In this document: piece after piece, positions 42,215 to 52,513 of the stretch
How positions within the stretch are numbered: the first letter of the stretch is position 1
Layout of the letters: every line of letters starts with the position of its first letter
Assembly: GCA_009693985.1 (NCBI GenBank)
Contig: SHWE01000007.1
Coordinates: forward strand, 1 to 58,758
DNA: 58,758 bases
Origin: Alphaproteobacteria bacterium
GTDB taxonomy: Bacteria; Pseudomonadota; Alphaproteobacteria; Micropepsales; Micropepsaceae
Direction of reading: 5' to 3'
Position numbers and translations under genes: made by a program
Notes under the pieces: generated by a model
Database searches by the model: none
Told to the model about the DNA's origin: nothing
Seen by the model: only the letters and a program-made list of their open reading frames with translations

Positions 42215-43324
42215 TTGCTGAAAACGCGTTTCGGCGCCGCGATGCGCGTGGCTGGTCTTGCGCCCGGCGCGAAGGTCGCGCTCGCCGTCTCCGGCGGCGG
42301 CGATTCCATCGCGCTGATGCATCTCTTCAAGGATTGGGGCGCGACGGGCGCAACCGTCCTCATCGTCGATCATGGCTTGCGCAAAGGTTCCGCGAAGGAA
42401 GCCGCCGAGGTTCGCCGATGGGCCAAGCTGGCGGGGTTCCCCGCTTTCGTGCTGACGGTCAAAGAGGCGCGACCACGCGACACCGGCATCGAAGAACAGG
42501 CGCGCAACGCACGTTATCGCCTGCTCGGCGCCTGGTGCCGCAAGGCTTGTGTCGAAAGCCTGCTTCTCGCCCACACGCGCGATGATCAGGCGGAGACGTT
42601 TCTCCTGCGTCTCGCCCGTGGCAGCGGCGTCGATGGCCTATCTTCCATGCGGGGAAAATCACCGCTGCCCATCCCCGCTTTTGCGGCGGTGACGCTCTAT
42701 CGTCCGCTGCTCGGTATCGCCCGCTCCGAATTGCGCGACTATCTGAAAGTGCGCGGCATCGAATGGCTCGAAGACCCGATGAACGACGACCCGCGCTTTG
42801 CCCGCGTGCGGATGCGGAAATTGCTTCCCGTTTTGGCGGAAAGCGGCGTCTCGGTCTCACGCATCGCCGAAGCCGCCGAGCATCAGGCCCGCGCCCGCGA
42901 GGCGCTGGAGGGGGCCACCGAGGCCTTCCTGGCCGCCCATGCCCGTATGGGGCGGGGCGTCGCCTTCCTCGATCAAGCGGCGCTGCTGAACTTGCCGCCG
43001 GAGATCGCGTTGCGCGCGCTTTCGGCCATTCTCACCAGGATTTCGGGCGCGCCCTACCGGCCCCGCTTCGAGCGGCTGGAGAGCCTCTTTGCCGCGCTTA
43101 GGCAAGACGGCTTTGCCGCCCGCACGCTGGCCGGCTGCCGCATCGGCAAGGCGCCCAAGGCCAGGGGCGAATTCGGCCCCGCGACGCTGGAAATCCGGGC
43201 CGAGGCTCCCAGGGGCAAAACGGCTTCGCAGCACGCTCCAAGCGGCGTAAAGTCCCAGTCTGCCGATTTGGCGGAAAAATCGCCCCACAAAGGGCGCAAT
43301 AGGGTGGCTATTTGGAACTCTTAA
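42215..43324 (+). CDS. tilS: tRNA(Ile)-lysidine synthase
   Basis: The enzyme adds lysine to C34 of tRNA-Ile(CAU), so it reads AUA. The PP-loop AVSGGGDSIALMHLF (SGGGDS near residues 26-31) and the later ARNARYRLLGAWC and LLLAHTRDDQAETFLLRLAR blocks identify the N-terminal adenylation domain. The C-terminal ~130 residues are poorly conserved, as usual. The start is uncertain: TTG 42215 gives a normal N-terminus, ATG 42242 a shorter one, and the open frame back to 42089 overlaps cpoB by 119 bp. Confidence 0.9.
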   Translation: MLKTRFGAAMRVAGLAPGAKVALAVSGGGDSIALMHLFKDWGATGATVLIVDHGLRKGSAKEAAEVRRWAKLAGFPAFVLTVKEARPRDTGIEEQARNARYRLLGAWCRKACVESLLLAHTRDDQAETFLLRLARGSGVDGLSSMRGKSPLPIPAFAAVTLYRPLLGIARSELRDYLKVRGIEWLEDPMNDDPRFARVRMRKLLPVLAESGVSVSRIAEAAEHQARAREALEGATEAFLAAHARMGRGVAFLDQAALLNLPPEIALRALSAILTRISGAPYRPRFERLESLFAALRQDGFAARTLAGCRIGKAPKARGEFGPATLEIRAEAPRGKTASQHAPSGVKSQSADLAEKSPHKGRNRVAIWNS

Positions 43325-43338
43325 CGGTTTTCTGACTG

Positions 43339-43387
43339 GCAAGTCGTTATGTAAATTCCTATCTGTTGAGGAATAAAGGCGACTTGC
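43339..43387 (+). promoter_or_regulatory. Inverted repeat in the ftsH leader
   Basis: GCAAGTCG (43339-43346) and CGACTTGC (43380-43387) form an 8-bp perfect inverted repeat with a 33-base AT-rich spacer, 40-90 bases upstream of ftsH. It could be an operator or a leader hairpin. No heat-shock promoter could be convincingly placed. Confidence 0.3.
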
Positions 43388-43426
43388 GCGTTATCCCCGG
43401 CAGGGCGCTCCCCAGGAGAGGTGGAC

Positions 43427-45358
43427 GTGAACAATTTCCGTAATCTCGCGCTCTGGATCATCATCGCGCTCTTGCTGGTCGCGCTGTTCAATATTTTCCA
43501 GGGTCCGGTGCAGCGCCAGGGCCGCGCGCCCATCTCGTTCAGCGAGTTCAACAGCCAGATCGTCGCCGATCAGATCCGGTCGGTGAACATCGCGGGCAAT
43601 CATGTCGAGGGCCAGTTCAAGAACGGCACCCAGTTCACCACCGACCTGCCCGAGGAGCACACCGGGCTGACCCAGCGCATGCTCGACCACGGCGTCGATG
43701 TGAAGGCGCGGGCCGAGGGCGACAACATCACGCTGCTGTCGGTGTTCATCAACTGGTTCCCGATGCTGCTGTTCGTGGCGGTGATGATCTTCCTGATGCG
43801 CCAGATGCAGGCGGGCGGCGGCAAGGCGATGGGCTTCGGTAAGAGCCGCGCCAAAATGCTGACCGAGCGGCAGGGCCGCGTCACCTTCGACGACGTCGCG
43901 GGCGTCGATGAGGCGAAGGAAGATCTGATCGAGATCGTCGATTTCCTGAAAGACCCGCAGAAATTCCAGAAGCTCGGCGGCCGCATTCCCAAGGGCGTGC
44001 TGCTGGTCGGTCCTCCCGGCACCGGCAAGACGCTGATCGCGCGCGCCGTCGCGGGCGAAGCCAATGTGCCGTTCTTCACGATCTCCGGCTCCGATTTCGT
44101 CGAGATGTTCGTCGGCGTTGGCGCAAGCCGCGTGCGCGACATGTTCGAGCAGGCCAAGAAGAACGCGCCCTGCATCATCTTCATCGATGAAATCGACGCG
44201 GTCGGCCGCCATCGCGGCGCCGGCCTCGGCGGTGGCAATGACGAGCGCGAGCAGACGCTGAACCAATTGCTGGTCGAGATGGACGGCTTCGAGGCCAATG
44301 AAGGCGTCATCCTGATCGCCGCCACCAACCGGCCCGACGTGCTCGATCCGGCGCTGCTGCGCCCCGGCCGTTTCGACCGCCAAGTGGTCGTGCCGAACCC
44401 CGACCTCTCGGGCCGCGAAAAGATTCTCAAAGTCCATATGCGCAAAGTCCCGCTCTCGCCGGACGTCGAACCCAAGGTGATCGCGCGCGGTACGCCGGGC
44501 TTCTCCGGCGCCGACCTCGCGAACCTTGTCAACGAAGCGGCCTTGCTGGCCGCGCGGCGCGGCAAGCGCGTCGTCGGGCGCTCCGAATTCGAGGACGCCA
44601 AGGACAAGGTGATGATGGGCTCCGAGCGGCGCACGCTCGCCATGACCGACGACGAGAAGAAGCTGACCGCTTATCACGAAGGCGGCCACGCGCTCGTGTC
44701 GATCAGCGTCATCGGCTCCGATCCGATCCACAAGGCGACCATCATCCCCCGCGGGCGCGCGCTCGGCATGGTGATGCGCCTTCCCGAACGCGACGCGCTT
44801 TCGCTGTCGCGCCAGAAGCTGAATGCCGATCTGGCCGTCGCCTTTGGCGGGCGCATCGCCGAGGAGCTGATCTTTGGCTACGACAAGGTGACGACCGGCG
44901 CGCAATCCGACATCGAAATGGCGACGCGCATGGCACGCGCGATGGTGACACGCTTCGGCATGTCCGACGAGCTCGGCCCCATCGCTTACGCGGAGAACCA
45001 GGAAGAGGTCTTCCTCGGCCATTCCGTTTCGCGCACGCAGAGCATTTCCGAAGCGACGGCGCAGAAGATCGATTCCGAAGTGCGCCGCATCATCGAAGAG
45101 ACCTATCAGCGCGCCAAGGCGATCCTTATCGAGCGGATCGACGATCTGCACATCCTGGCGAAGGGCCTGCTCGAATACGAGACGCTGACCGGCGACGAGA
45201 TCAAGGGCTTGCTCAAGGGCGTACGCCCCGTGCGCACGCCCTACGAGGATCCCTCGCCGGTTACGCAGACGCGCCCGGCGGCGACCGTGCCGACGGCCGG
45301 ACGTCCGCGCAAAGATGGCGGCATCTCCATCGCGCCCGAACCGCAGCCCGGAACCTGA
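43427..45358 (+). CDS. ftsH: ATP-dependent zinc metalloprotease FtsH
   Basis: This is a membrane-anchored AAA+ protease of about 643 residues that degrades misfolded membrane proteins and regulators. It has two N-terminal membrane helices ([18 protein letters not shown] and [18 protein letters not shown]), Walker A GPPGTGKT (about 195-202), Walker [21 protein letters not shown], second-region-of-homology [20 protein letters not shown], and the zinc site HEGGH. The site is usually HEAGH and the HExxH ligands are intact. GTG 43427 is preferred to GTG 43421 because AGGAG is then 8 bases away. Confidence 0.97.
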   Translation: MNNFRNLALWIIIALLLVALFNIFQGPVQRQGRAPISFSEFNSQIVADQIRSVNIAGNHVEGQFKNGTQFTTDLPEEHTGLTQRMLDHGVDVKARAEGDNITLLSVFINWFPMLLFVAVMIFLMRQMQAGGGKAMGFGKSRAKMLTERQGRVTFDDVAGVDEAKEDLIEIVDFLKDPQKFQKLGGRIPKGVLLVGPPGTGKTLIARAVAGEANVPFFTISGSDFVEMFVGVGASRVRDMFEQAKKNAPCIIFIDEIDAVGRHRGAGLGGGNDEREQTLNQLLVEMDGFEANEGVILIAATNRPDVLDPALLRPGRFDRQVVVPNPDLSGREKILKVHMRKVPLSPDVEPKVIARGTPGFSGADLANLVNEAALLAARRGKRVVGRSEFEDAKDKVMMGSERRTLAMTDDEKKLTAYHEGGHALVSISVIGSDPIHKATIIPRGRALGMVMRLPERDALSLSRQKLNADLAVAFGGRIAEELIFGYDKVTTGAQSDIEMATRMARAMVTRFGMSDELGPIAYAENQEEVFLGHSVSRTQSISEATAQKIDSEVRRIIEETYQRAKAILIERIDDLHILAKGLLEYETLTGDEIKGLLKGVRPVRTPYEDPSPVTQTRPAATVPTAGRPRKDGGISIAPEPQPGT

Positions 45359-45369
45359 TCCACTCTTTC

Positions 45370-45424
45370 CCTTCCCCCCGAGATGGGGGAAGGTGGCCGA
45401 AGGGCCGGAAGGGGGGCCTTCCAT
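45370..45424. repeat. CTTCCCCC-type palindromic intergenic repeat
   Basis: CCTTCCCCC (45370-45378) pairs with GGGGGAAGG (45385-45393), followed by GGCCGAAGGGCCGG and a G-rich tail. It fills the space between ftsH and the following lipoprotein gene and reaches its ATG. It is related in style to the 33088-33139 element. Confidence 0.6.
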
Positions 45425-45848
45425 GCTACGTTTTCTTGCATTCGGATTTGCCTTCGTGGCGGCGTTGAGTCTCGCCGCCTGCGGCCAGAATGACGGCGGC
45501 GGCCCGGCTGAAACTGCCGTGTCCGCCGAGCACGCCAAAGCGGTCGCGATCATGCCCGCCTTTGTGCCGCTTTATCCCGACGCATCGGTCTATTCGAGCA
45601 TCGGCAGCGAAGCGACAGGCACCGTGATCTTTTCCACCCAGGCGGACGGCGAGGCCGTCATCGCGTTCTATCGCGGCAAGGCGGAAGAAGCGGGCATGGA
45701 GGAAGCGCTTGACGAGGACGACGCCGACGTCGGCACCATGACGTTCAGCGCGCTGAAAGGCGAGGCGGGGATGAAAGTCATCGCCGCGCCGGGCACCGGC
45801 GTCACCAACGTCCAGCTCGTATGGCAGAGCCGGGCGCTCGGTCCATAG
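45423..45848 (+). CDS. Hypothetical lipoprotein
   Basis: No family was recognised. The 141-residue product has a lipobox signal (FAFVAALSLAACGQ) and a small mature domain with VPLYPDASVYSSIGSEATGT and an acidic EEALDEDDADVG segment. It lies between ftsH and folP, where related genomes often have nothing. A dispersed repeat abuts its start, so its ribosome site is formed from repeat sequence (GGGGGGCCTTCC) and looks poor. Confidence 0.65.
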   Translation: MLRFLAFGFAFVAALSLAACGQNDGGGPAETAVSAEHAKAVAIMPAFVPLYPDASVYSSIGSEATGTVIFSTQADGEAVIAFYRGKAEEAGMEEALDEDDADVGTMTFSALKGEAGMKVIAAPGTGVTNVQLVWQSRALGP

Positions 45849-45860
45849 CGCGTTTCGTCA

Positions 45861-46691
45861 ATGCTCCATCCCCTCATCTTCGGCATTCTCAACATCACGG
45901 CGGATTCGTTTTCCGACGGCGGCAAATATCTCGACCCCAAAGCGGCGCTGGCGCAAGGAAAGAAGCTGGTGGCGGATGGCGCGGACGCGCTCGACATTGG
46001 AGCGGCCTCTTCCAATCCGCGCTCGGCGGGCGTTGAGCCGGAAATCGAGATCGAACGTCTGACGCCCATCGTCCGTGCAGCGAAGAAAAACAAATGGCCG
46101 GTTTCGGTCGACAGCTTCTCCGCCGAGACGCAAAGTTGGGCGCTGAAGCAGGGCGTCGCCTATATCAACGACATCCAGGGCTTTGCCGATTCCGCGATGT
46201 ACCCGAAGCTCGCGGCCTCGAATGCCAAGCTCATCGTCATGCACGCCGTGCAAGACAAGGGCAAAGCCCAAGCGATCGACACCGATCCCAACAGCATCAT
46301 GGGCCGCATCGCCGATTTCTTCGAGACGCGGATCAATGCGCTGAGCGCGGCCGGCATCGGGCGCGAGCGGCTGATCCTCGATCCCGGCATGGGCCTTTTC
46401 GTCGGCACCAAATCCGAGGTTTCGCTGACCGTGCTGCGCCGCCTGCCGATGCTTAAATCGGCCTTCGGGCTGCCGGTGCTCGTTTCGGTCTCGCGCAAAT
46501 CCTTCTTGAGAAAGCTGGTGGGGCGCGAGGTCGCGGAGATCGGCCCGGCAACGCTGGCGGCCGAGCTTTATGCGGCCCTCAACGGCGCCGACATCCTCCG
46601 GACCCACGAGCCCAAGCCCCTTCGCGACGCCTTAACGATTTGGTGCCATATTTCAGCAGGCCCCGCGGGCAAAACCTTCGGAAAACCTTGA
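45861..46691 (+). CDS. folP: Dihydropteroate synthase (non-canonical substrate loop)
   Basis: The 276-residue TIM-barrel protein joins the dihydropterin and p-aminobenzoate. FGILNITADSFSDGG is canonical, as are VSVDS, YINDIQGF, RLILDPGMGLFVGT and LVSVSRKSFLRKLVGRE. The second loop differs: the normal D-x-G-G-E-S-T-R-P is DIGAASSNPRSAGV (residues 45-58), so the Thr/Arg that usually hold pABA and diphosphate are replaced by Ser/Asn. The N-terminal extension common in this class is missing. Position between ftsH and glmM matches orthologous folP genes, so it is probably functional, though a paralogue with shifted specificity is possible. Confidence 0.85.
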   Translation: MLHPLIFGILNITADSFSDGGKYLDPKAALAQGKKLVADGADALDIGAASSNPRSAGVEPEIEIERLTPIVRAAKKNKWPVSVDSFSAETQSWALKQGVAYINDIQGFADSAMYPKLAASNAKLIVMHAVQDKGKAQAIDTDPNSIMGRIADFFETRINALSAAGIGRERLILDPGMGLFVGTKSEVSLTVLRRLPMLKSAFGLPVLVSVSRKSFLRKLVGREVAEIGPATLAAELYAALNGADILRTHEPKPLRDALTIWCHISAGPAGKTFGKP

Positions 46692-46718
46692 TGTTGGCTT
46701 GTTGTTCTTTGGTATACT
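46688..46718 (+). promoter_or_regulatory. Possible promoter upstream of glmM
   Basis: TTGATG and TATACT lie 19 bases apart across the folP stop codon, 41 bases before the glmM ATG, in a locally T-rich stretch. Spacing is wider than optimal. Confidence 0.3.
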
Positions 46719-46758
46719 GAGGATTGCCTGAGACGCTTCGCGGGCGAAACGAGGAAAT

Positions 46759-48105
<1,347 letters not shown>

Positions 48106-48126
48106 TGAATCGCCGGACATAGACCG

Positions 48127-48933
48127 ATGACTCAAATCGCCCGCGTTCTTATCATCGCGGGTTCGGATTCGGGCGGCGGCGCGGGCATCCAGGCCGACAT
48201 CAAGACCGCGACCGTGCTCGGCGCCTATGCGATGACGGCGATCACCGCGGTCACCGTGCAGGACACCACCGGCGTCCACGCCTTCCACACGGTTCCGCCG
48301 GACATCGTCGCCGGCCAGATTCGCGTCGTGCTCTCCGACATCGGAGCCGATGCGATCAAGACGGGCATGATGGCCTCCGCCGAAATCGTGGAGACCGTTG
48401 TGGGCGCGCTGGCGTCCTATGCCGCCATCCCGCTCGTCGTCGATACGGTGATGATCGCCAAGGGCGGCTCGTCGCTGGTCGATGATTCCGGCGTCGAGGC
48501 GATGAAGCGCCTGCTCATCCCGCGCGCCACGCTCATCACGCCCAATGCGCCGGAAGCCGCGCGCCTGACCGGGCTAGAAGTGGAGACGCAAGACGATCTG
48601 GTGCGGGCCGGGAAGAAACTGATGGAGCAGGGTGCCCGCGCGGTCCTCGTCAAAGGCGGGCATCTTGCGGGCGATCACGTCACCGACGTGCTGGTCGATT
48701 CCACCGGCGTGCATCTGTTCCGCACGCGCCGGATCGAAACCACCTCCACCCACGGCACGGGTTGCACGCTGGCCACGGCAATCGCCGCCGGCCTTGCGCA
48801 AGGTTTGTCGCTCGAAGATGCGGTCGCGCGCGCCCGCAATTATTTGCAGGACGCGTTGCGCGGCGGCCTGGCTCTCGGGCGCGGCACCGGCCCGCTCAAC
48901 CACATGCACGCGATCCCGCCTTACGAGGCGTAA
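48127..48933 (+). CDS. thiD: Hydroxymethylpyrimidine/phosphomethylpyrimidine kinase
   Basis: The 268-residue ribokinase-fold enzyme phosphorylates HMP and HMP-P for thiamine synthesis. Landmarks are VLIIAGSDSGGGAGIQADIK, AITAVTVQDT, DTVMIAKGGSSLVDD, LITPNAPEAARLTGLEV, and the anion-hole ETTSTHGTGCTLATAIAAGL. It starts 21 bp after glmM. With thiE at 23.9 kb it makes a second thiamine gene in the window. Confidence 0.95.
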   Translation: MTQIARVLIIAGSDSGGGAGIQADIKTATVLGAYAMTAITAVTVQDTTGVHAFHTVPPDIVAGQIRVVLSDIGADAIKTGMMASAEIVETVVGALASYAAIPLVVDTVMIAKGGSSLVDDSGVEAMKRLLIPRATLITPNAPEAARLTGLEVETQDDLVRAGKKLMEQGARAVLVKGGHLAGDHVTDVLVDSTGVHLFRTRRIETTSTHGTGCTLATAIAAGLAQGLSLEDAVARARNYLQDALRGGLALGRGTGPLNHMHAIPPYEA

Positions 48934-49015
48934 GACCCTTCCTGGAATATTCGCAATCGGTGTATTCTCGATTGGCTTCCTATATGCCCTGGCGTCATCA
49001 ACGATAGAGGCCATT

Positions 49016-49483
49016 ATGAAGACGATCACGAAGGCCCTCGCAATGAGCATGGCGGTGGCAACTGTGACATTGCTCTCCGCCACTGGCGCGACAGGGGCTG
49101 CGACGGAAGACGAGGTGAAGGCGCTCTTTGGTAAGTTCGTGGTAGCCCAGAACGCTCACGACCTAAAAGCGGTCGGTGAGATACTTCAGAGCTCGCCTCA
49201 GTTCTTGTGGATTACTCGCGGTACGCAGTATTGGGGGCGAGATGCAGCACTGAAGCGTTTCGGGGAATATTATCAAGGTACATGGATCCTTGAGCCTAAG
49301 GTCGACGAAATCAAAATCACGGAGTTATCACCCGGTGTCGCGCAGCTCGTTGCGCCCACTGTGTTCAGGATTGCTCCGCCTGGCCAAACTGCTCAGCCCG
49401 CCCTTTTTCTCTTGAACCACATTTATGTAAAGACAGCCGAAGAGTGGAAGCTGGCGAGCATCTTTCCCATTTTGGTGCCTTAA
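49016..49483 (+). CDS. Secreted SnoaL-like/DUF4440-type protein
   Basis: The 155-residue product has a Sec signal (LAMSMAVATVTLLSATGATG) and a cone-shaped NTF2/SnoaL-like domain: DEVKALFGKFVVAQNAHDLK, then LWITRGTQYWGRDAALKRFG, ending YVKTAEEWKLASIFPI. Such domains serve as small hydrolases, isomerases or ligand binders, and no catalytic pair can be assigned. The gene is less GC-rich than thiD, which suggests a different history. Coding is supported by the signal peptide and the NTF2-like pattern. Confidence 0.7.
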   Translation: MKTITKALAMSMAVATVTLLSATGATGAATEDEVKALFGKFVVAQNAHDLKAVGEILQSSPQFLWITRGTQYWGRDAALKRFGEYYQGTWILEPKVDEIKITELSPGVAQLVAPTVFRIAPPGQTAQPALFLLNHIYVKTAEEWKLASIFPILVP

Positions 49484-49509
49484 CCGATAGAAGCGCGAAC
49501 TCAGCGGGT

Positions 49510-50085
49510 TCACCGCACCGGCAAAGGCTGCGCCGGGGCTTCGCCGGTCCCGAGCACATATTTGCCGTGCGGTTGGCGGTTCTCCGCGGCGATGGCGCGG
49601 AACACGCGCGCCAGCTTCTCGAAGCTCGACACGGTGCAGGTATTGCCCCAGCCATTGTCGGTGCTGAACGAGTCGATCAATCCTTGGCTGACGAATTTGC
49701 GGCCCGCCTCCTCGCAGGGCATGCCGTATTCGTAAATCGCGTCGCTCTCGATCCGCACGAGATCGTAGACATAGGCCGAACCGCTGTTCTGCTGGGCGAC
49801 GTAGGAATTGTCCCAGATGCTTTTGAGCAGGAACGGCTTCGCGTCGGGAATGAACGCGATATCGTCGATCTCATCGTAATGATCGCCGTTGCGGGTGACG
49901 GTGCCCGCCTCGCTGATGTCCCATTGGCGCAACTCGGTATTCCACTCATAGAGCCGGTAGCGGGTGCTGTTGCCCAAGGGGAAATCGGCCATGTTCGCGG
50001 CGATCAGCGGCTGGGCGCTCTCGTAGCAGCCGGCAAGCAGGCCCGCGAAGGCGAGCATCATGCAAGCGGCAAAGCGTTTTCTCAT
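49510..50085 (-). CDS. Hypothetical lipoprotein
   Basis: No family was recognised. The 191-residue protein has a strong lipobox (LAFAGLLAGCYES) and a soluble domain starting PLIAANMADFPLGNSTRYRL with Tyr/Asp-rich stretches (GDHYDEIDDIAFIPD). There are three further Cys (one in YEYGMPCEEAGRKF, another in WGNTCTVSSF). It is convergent with the SnoaL-like gene and divergent from the sterol-desaturase-family gene. Confidence 0.75.
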   Translation of the reverse strand: MRKRFAACMMLAFAGLLAGCYESAQPLIAANMADFPLGNSTRYRLYEWNTELRQWDISEAGTVTRNGDHYDEIDDIAFIPDAKPFLLKSIWDNSYVAQQNSGSAYVYDLVRIESDAIYEYGMPCEEAGRKFVSQGLIDSFSTDNGWGNTCTVSSFEKLARVFRAIAAENRQPHGKYVLGTGEAPAQPLPVR

Positions 50086-50239
50086 CGTCTTGCGCCTCGA
50101 AAGAACGAAGCGACTTTATCACCGATCCGGCCCGGTTTTGCGCGCCTCCCGGCAAAATGCTATCCTGGGCCTAAGCTAAATTTCGTTGCGGGGACTGTCA
50201 GCCTTATTCATTCGGTTCGGTGTCGAAGGGGATCCACCA

Positions 50240-51181
50240 ATGTCATCTAAGACCATGGCCTATGCCGGCGGTTTGCTGATTTTGCCTGCCCTCTATGTGT
50301 TCTTCTATGCGATCCGCCTGCTGCCGGCCGGCCATGAACTTTCGGAATGGCTGCCGCGCTGGGACAGGGTCCTACTGGTCGTCACCATCATCGTCTTGGA
50401 ACGGTTCATTTCATATCGCTACGCGATTTCCCAACGGGCTGTCCTGACCCGCGACCTCATCTCGACCGCGGTCAATTTCTGGGTCACGGGCGCCGTGACG
50501 ATCTTCCTCCTTCTGCCCGCCTTGCAGTTTTTCCCGGAGCATTTCTTGGGCCGCGGGCGCTTCTTTGCCGCGCCCGAGCAATTGGGCCCGTTCTGGTTGC
50601 AGTTTCTTACGATCCTGCTGGTGATCAGTTTCGCGCGCTACTGGATTCACCGCTTGCAGCATGAGATCGATTTTCTGTGGGAGTTCCACTCCTATCATCA
50701 CCGCACGACCGATCTGATCGCGCTGAATGCCGATGTCTCACACCCCATCGATTACGCCTTGCGCAATGTCGTCATCTTCATCGTGCTGGGTCTGATCGGC
50801 TTCGATCCGCTGGCGATGCTCCTCGCCGTGCCCGTGGCGCGCGTCAGCAATTTTTCGCATTGCGGCGCCGACATCAAAGGCGGCTATCTGAACTATGTGA
50901 TCGTGACGCCGGAAGTGCATCGCTGGCATCATGCCGCCGAGATTCCCGAAGGCCATCGCTACGCCGTCAATTACGGCGTCGAGTTCATCTTCTGGGACAT
51001 CCTGTTCCGGACGTTCCATTTGCCTCAAGAAAACGGCGAGTTCCTGCAACCGGCGCGCATCGGCCATACCGGCGGATTGCCGGACGAGCCCAGCTATCTG
51101 AAATTATTGCTGAAGCCATTGGGGCTGTACCGGCCGCTCGCCCGCTTCAAGCGGCCCGAAAAGCAGCAGCCGGCGGAGTAA
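50240..51181 (+). CDS. Sterol desaturase/fatty-acid hydroxylase family protein
   Basis: The 313-residue membrane protein has about four helices and the di-iron histidine boxes HRLQH (137-141), HSYHH (150-154) and HRWHH (227-231), with an extra FSHCGADI. The family uses O2 and iron to desaturate or hydroxylate sterols, hopanoids, carotenoids or alkyl lipids. ATG 50240 is chosen over the frame's earlier codons because it gives a compact membrane start. It is convergent with purA (4 bp apart). Confidence 0.9.
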   Translation: MSSKTMAYAGGLLILPALYVFFYAIRLLPAGHELSEWLPRWDRVLLVVTIIVLERFISYRYAISQRAVLTRDLISTAVNFWVTGAVTIFLLLPALQFFPEHFLGRGRFFAAPEQLGPFWLQFLTILLVISFARYWIHRLQHEIDFLWEFHSYHHRTTDLIALNADVSHPIDYALRNVVIFIVLGLIGFDPLAMLLAVPVARVSNFSHCGADIKGGYLNYVIVTPEVHRWHHAAEIPEGHRYAVNYGVEFIFWDILFRTFHLPQENGEFLQPARIGHTGGLPDEPSYLKLLLKPLGLYRPLARFKRPEKQQPAE

Positions 51182-51185
51182 CCGG

Positions 51186-52481
51186 TCAGCGGTCCACGAA
51201 AGGATCGCGCACCAGGATCGTGTCTTCGCGCTCGGGGCTGGTGGAGAGCAGCGCCACCGGCGCGCCGATCAGTTCCTCGACGCGGCGGATATATTTGATC
51301 GCTGTGGCCGGCAAATCCACCCAGCTCCGCGCCCCGCGAGTCGATTCCTTCCAGCCTTCGATGGATTCGTAGATCGGAATGCAGCGCGCCTGTTCGGTCG
51401 CATCGGCAGGCAGGAAATCGATCTCACGGCCGTCGAGTCGGTATCCGGTGCACAGATTGATCGTCTTGAAACCGTCGAGCACGTCGAGCTTGGTCAGCGC
51501 GATGCCGTCGATGCCGCCGGTAATGACGGTCTGACGCACCAGCACCGCATCGAACCAGCCGCAGCGGCGCTTTCGCCCCGTCACCGTGCCGAATTCCGCG
51601 CCGACCTTGCCGATGCGCTCGCCGATTTCATCGGTGAGTTCGGTGGGGAAGGGGCCTTCGCCGACGCGCGTCGTATAGGCCTTGGCGATGCCGAGGACGA
51701 AGCCGATATCGCGCGGGCCGCAGCCCGATCCCGCCGCCGCTTGCCCCGCCACCGTGTTCGACGAGGTGACATAGGGATAGGTACCGTGATCGATGTCGAG
51801 CAGAACCGCCTGCGCGCCTTCGAACAGGATGCGCTTGCCCTGGCGGCGCACCTCGTCGAGCCGGCGCCACGCCGAGCCGGCGAAAGGCAGAATTTTCGGC
51901 GCGACCTCCTTGAGCAAGGCCAACAATTCCGCGCCGTCGAGTTCGGGAAGATTGCTCCCCCGCCGCAGCGTGTTGTGATGCGCCAGCAGCCGTTCGATTT
52001 TCTGCGGCAGGCTGACGAAATCCTTCAGGTCCACGACGCGCAAAGCGCGCCGCCCGACCTTGTCCTCGTAAGCGGGCCCGATGCCGCGCTTGGTGGTGCC
52101 GAGCGCCTGCACGCTGTTAGACGATTCACGCGCCACATCGAGCTCGCGATGCAAGGGAAGGATCAGCACCGCATTTTCGGCGACGATGAGATTGTCGGGC
52201 GTCACCGCCACGCCGAGCGCGCGCACGCGCGCGATCTCGTCGAGGAACGCCCACGGATCGACGACGACGCCGTTGCCGATGATCGCGAGCTTGCCGGGCC
52301 GCACCACGCCGGACGGCAGCAGCGATAGCTTATAGGTGACGCCGTCGATGACGAGCGTGTGGCCGGCATTGTGGCCGCCCTGGAAGCGCACCACGACGTC
52401 GGCGCGCGCCGACAGCCAGTCGACGATCTTGCCCTTGCCTTCGTCGCCCCATTGGGCGCCGATCACCGCAACATTGGCCAT
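51186..52481 (-). CDS. purA: Adenylosuccinate synthetase
   Basis: The 431-residue enzyme makes adenylosuccinate from IMP, aspartate and GTP. It begins [20 protein letters not shown] (P-loop plus catalytic Asp) and has [13 protein letters not shown], the IMP loop [40 protein letters not shown], and [16 protein letters not shown]. It is the last gene of the serC-sseB-serA-purA run, 32 bp after serA. Confidence 0.97.
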   Translation of the reverse strand: MANVAVIGAQWGDEGKGKIVDWLSARADVVVRFQGGHNAGHTLVIDGVTYKLSLLPSGVVRPGKLAIIGNGVVVDPWAFLDEIARVRALGVAVTPDNLIVAENAVLILPLHRELDVARESSNSVQALGTTKRGIGPAYEDKVGRRALRVVDLKDFVSLPQKIERLLAHHNTLRRGSNLPELDGAELLALLKEVAPKILPFAGSAWRRLDEVRRQGKRILFEGAQAVLLDIDHGTYPYVTSSNTVAGQAAAGSGCGPRDIGFVLGIAKAYTTRVGEGPFPTELTDEIGERIGKVGAEFGTVTGRKRRCGWFDAVLVRQTVITGGIDGIALTKLDVLDGFKTINLCTGYRLDGREIDFLPADATEQARCIPIYESIEGWKESTRGARSWVDLPATAIKYIRRVEELIGAPVALLSTSPEREDTILVRDPFVDR

Positions 52482-52513
52482 GCGATTCTCACGAAATCCC
52501 TGAAGAGACTATC

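Noticed and set aside
44690-44710. FtsH zinc site HEGGH as a defective active site
   Set aside because: HExxH only requires the two His and the Glu. Ala-to-Gly at the third position is tolerable, so no loss of function is claimed.
43391-45553. Minus-strand open frame of 720 codons opposite ftsH
   Set aside because: ftsH carries every catalytic motif in the other strand. The antisense product is low-complexity and has no family features.
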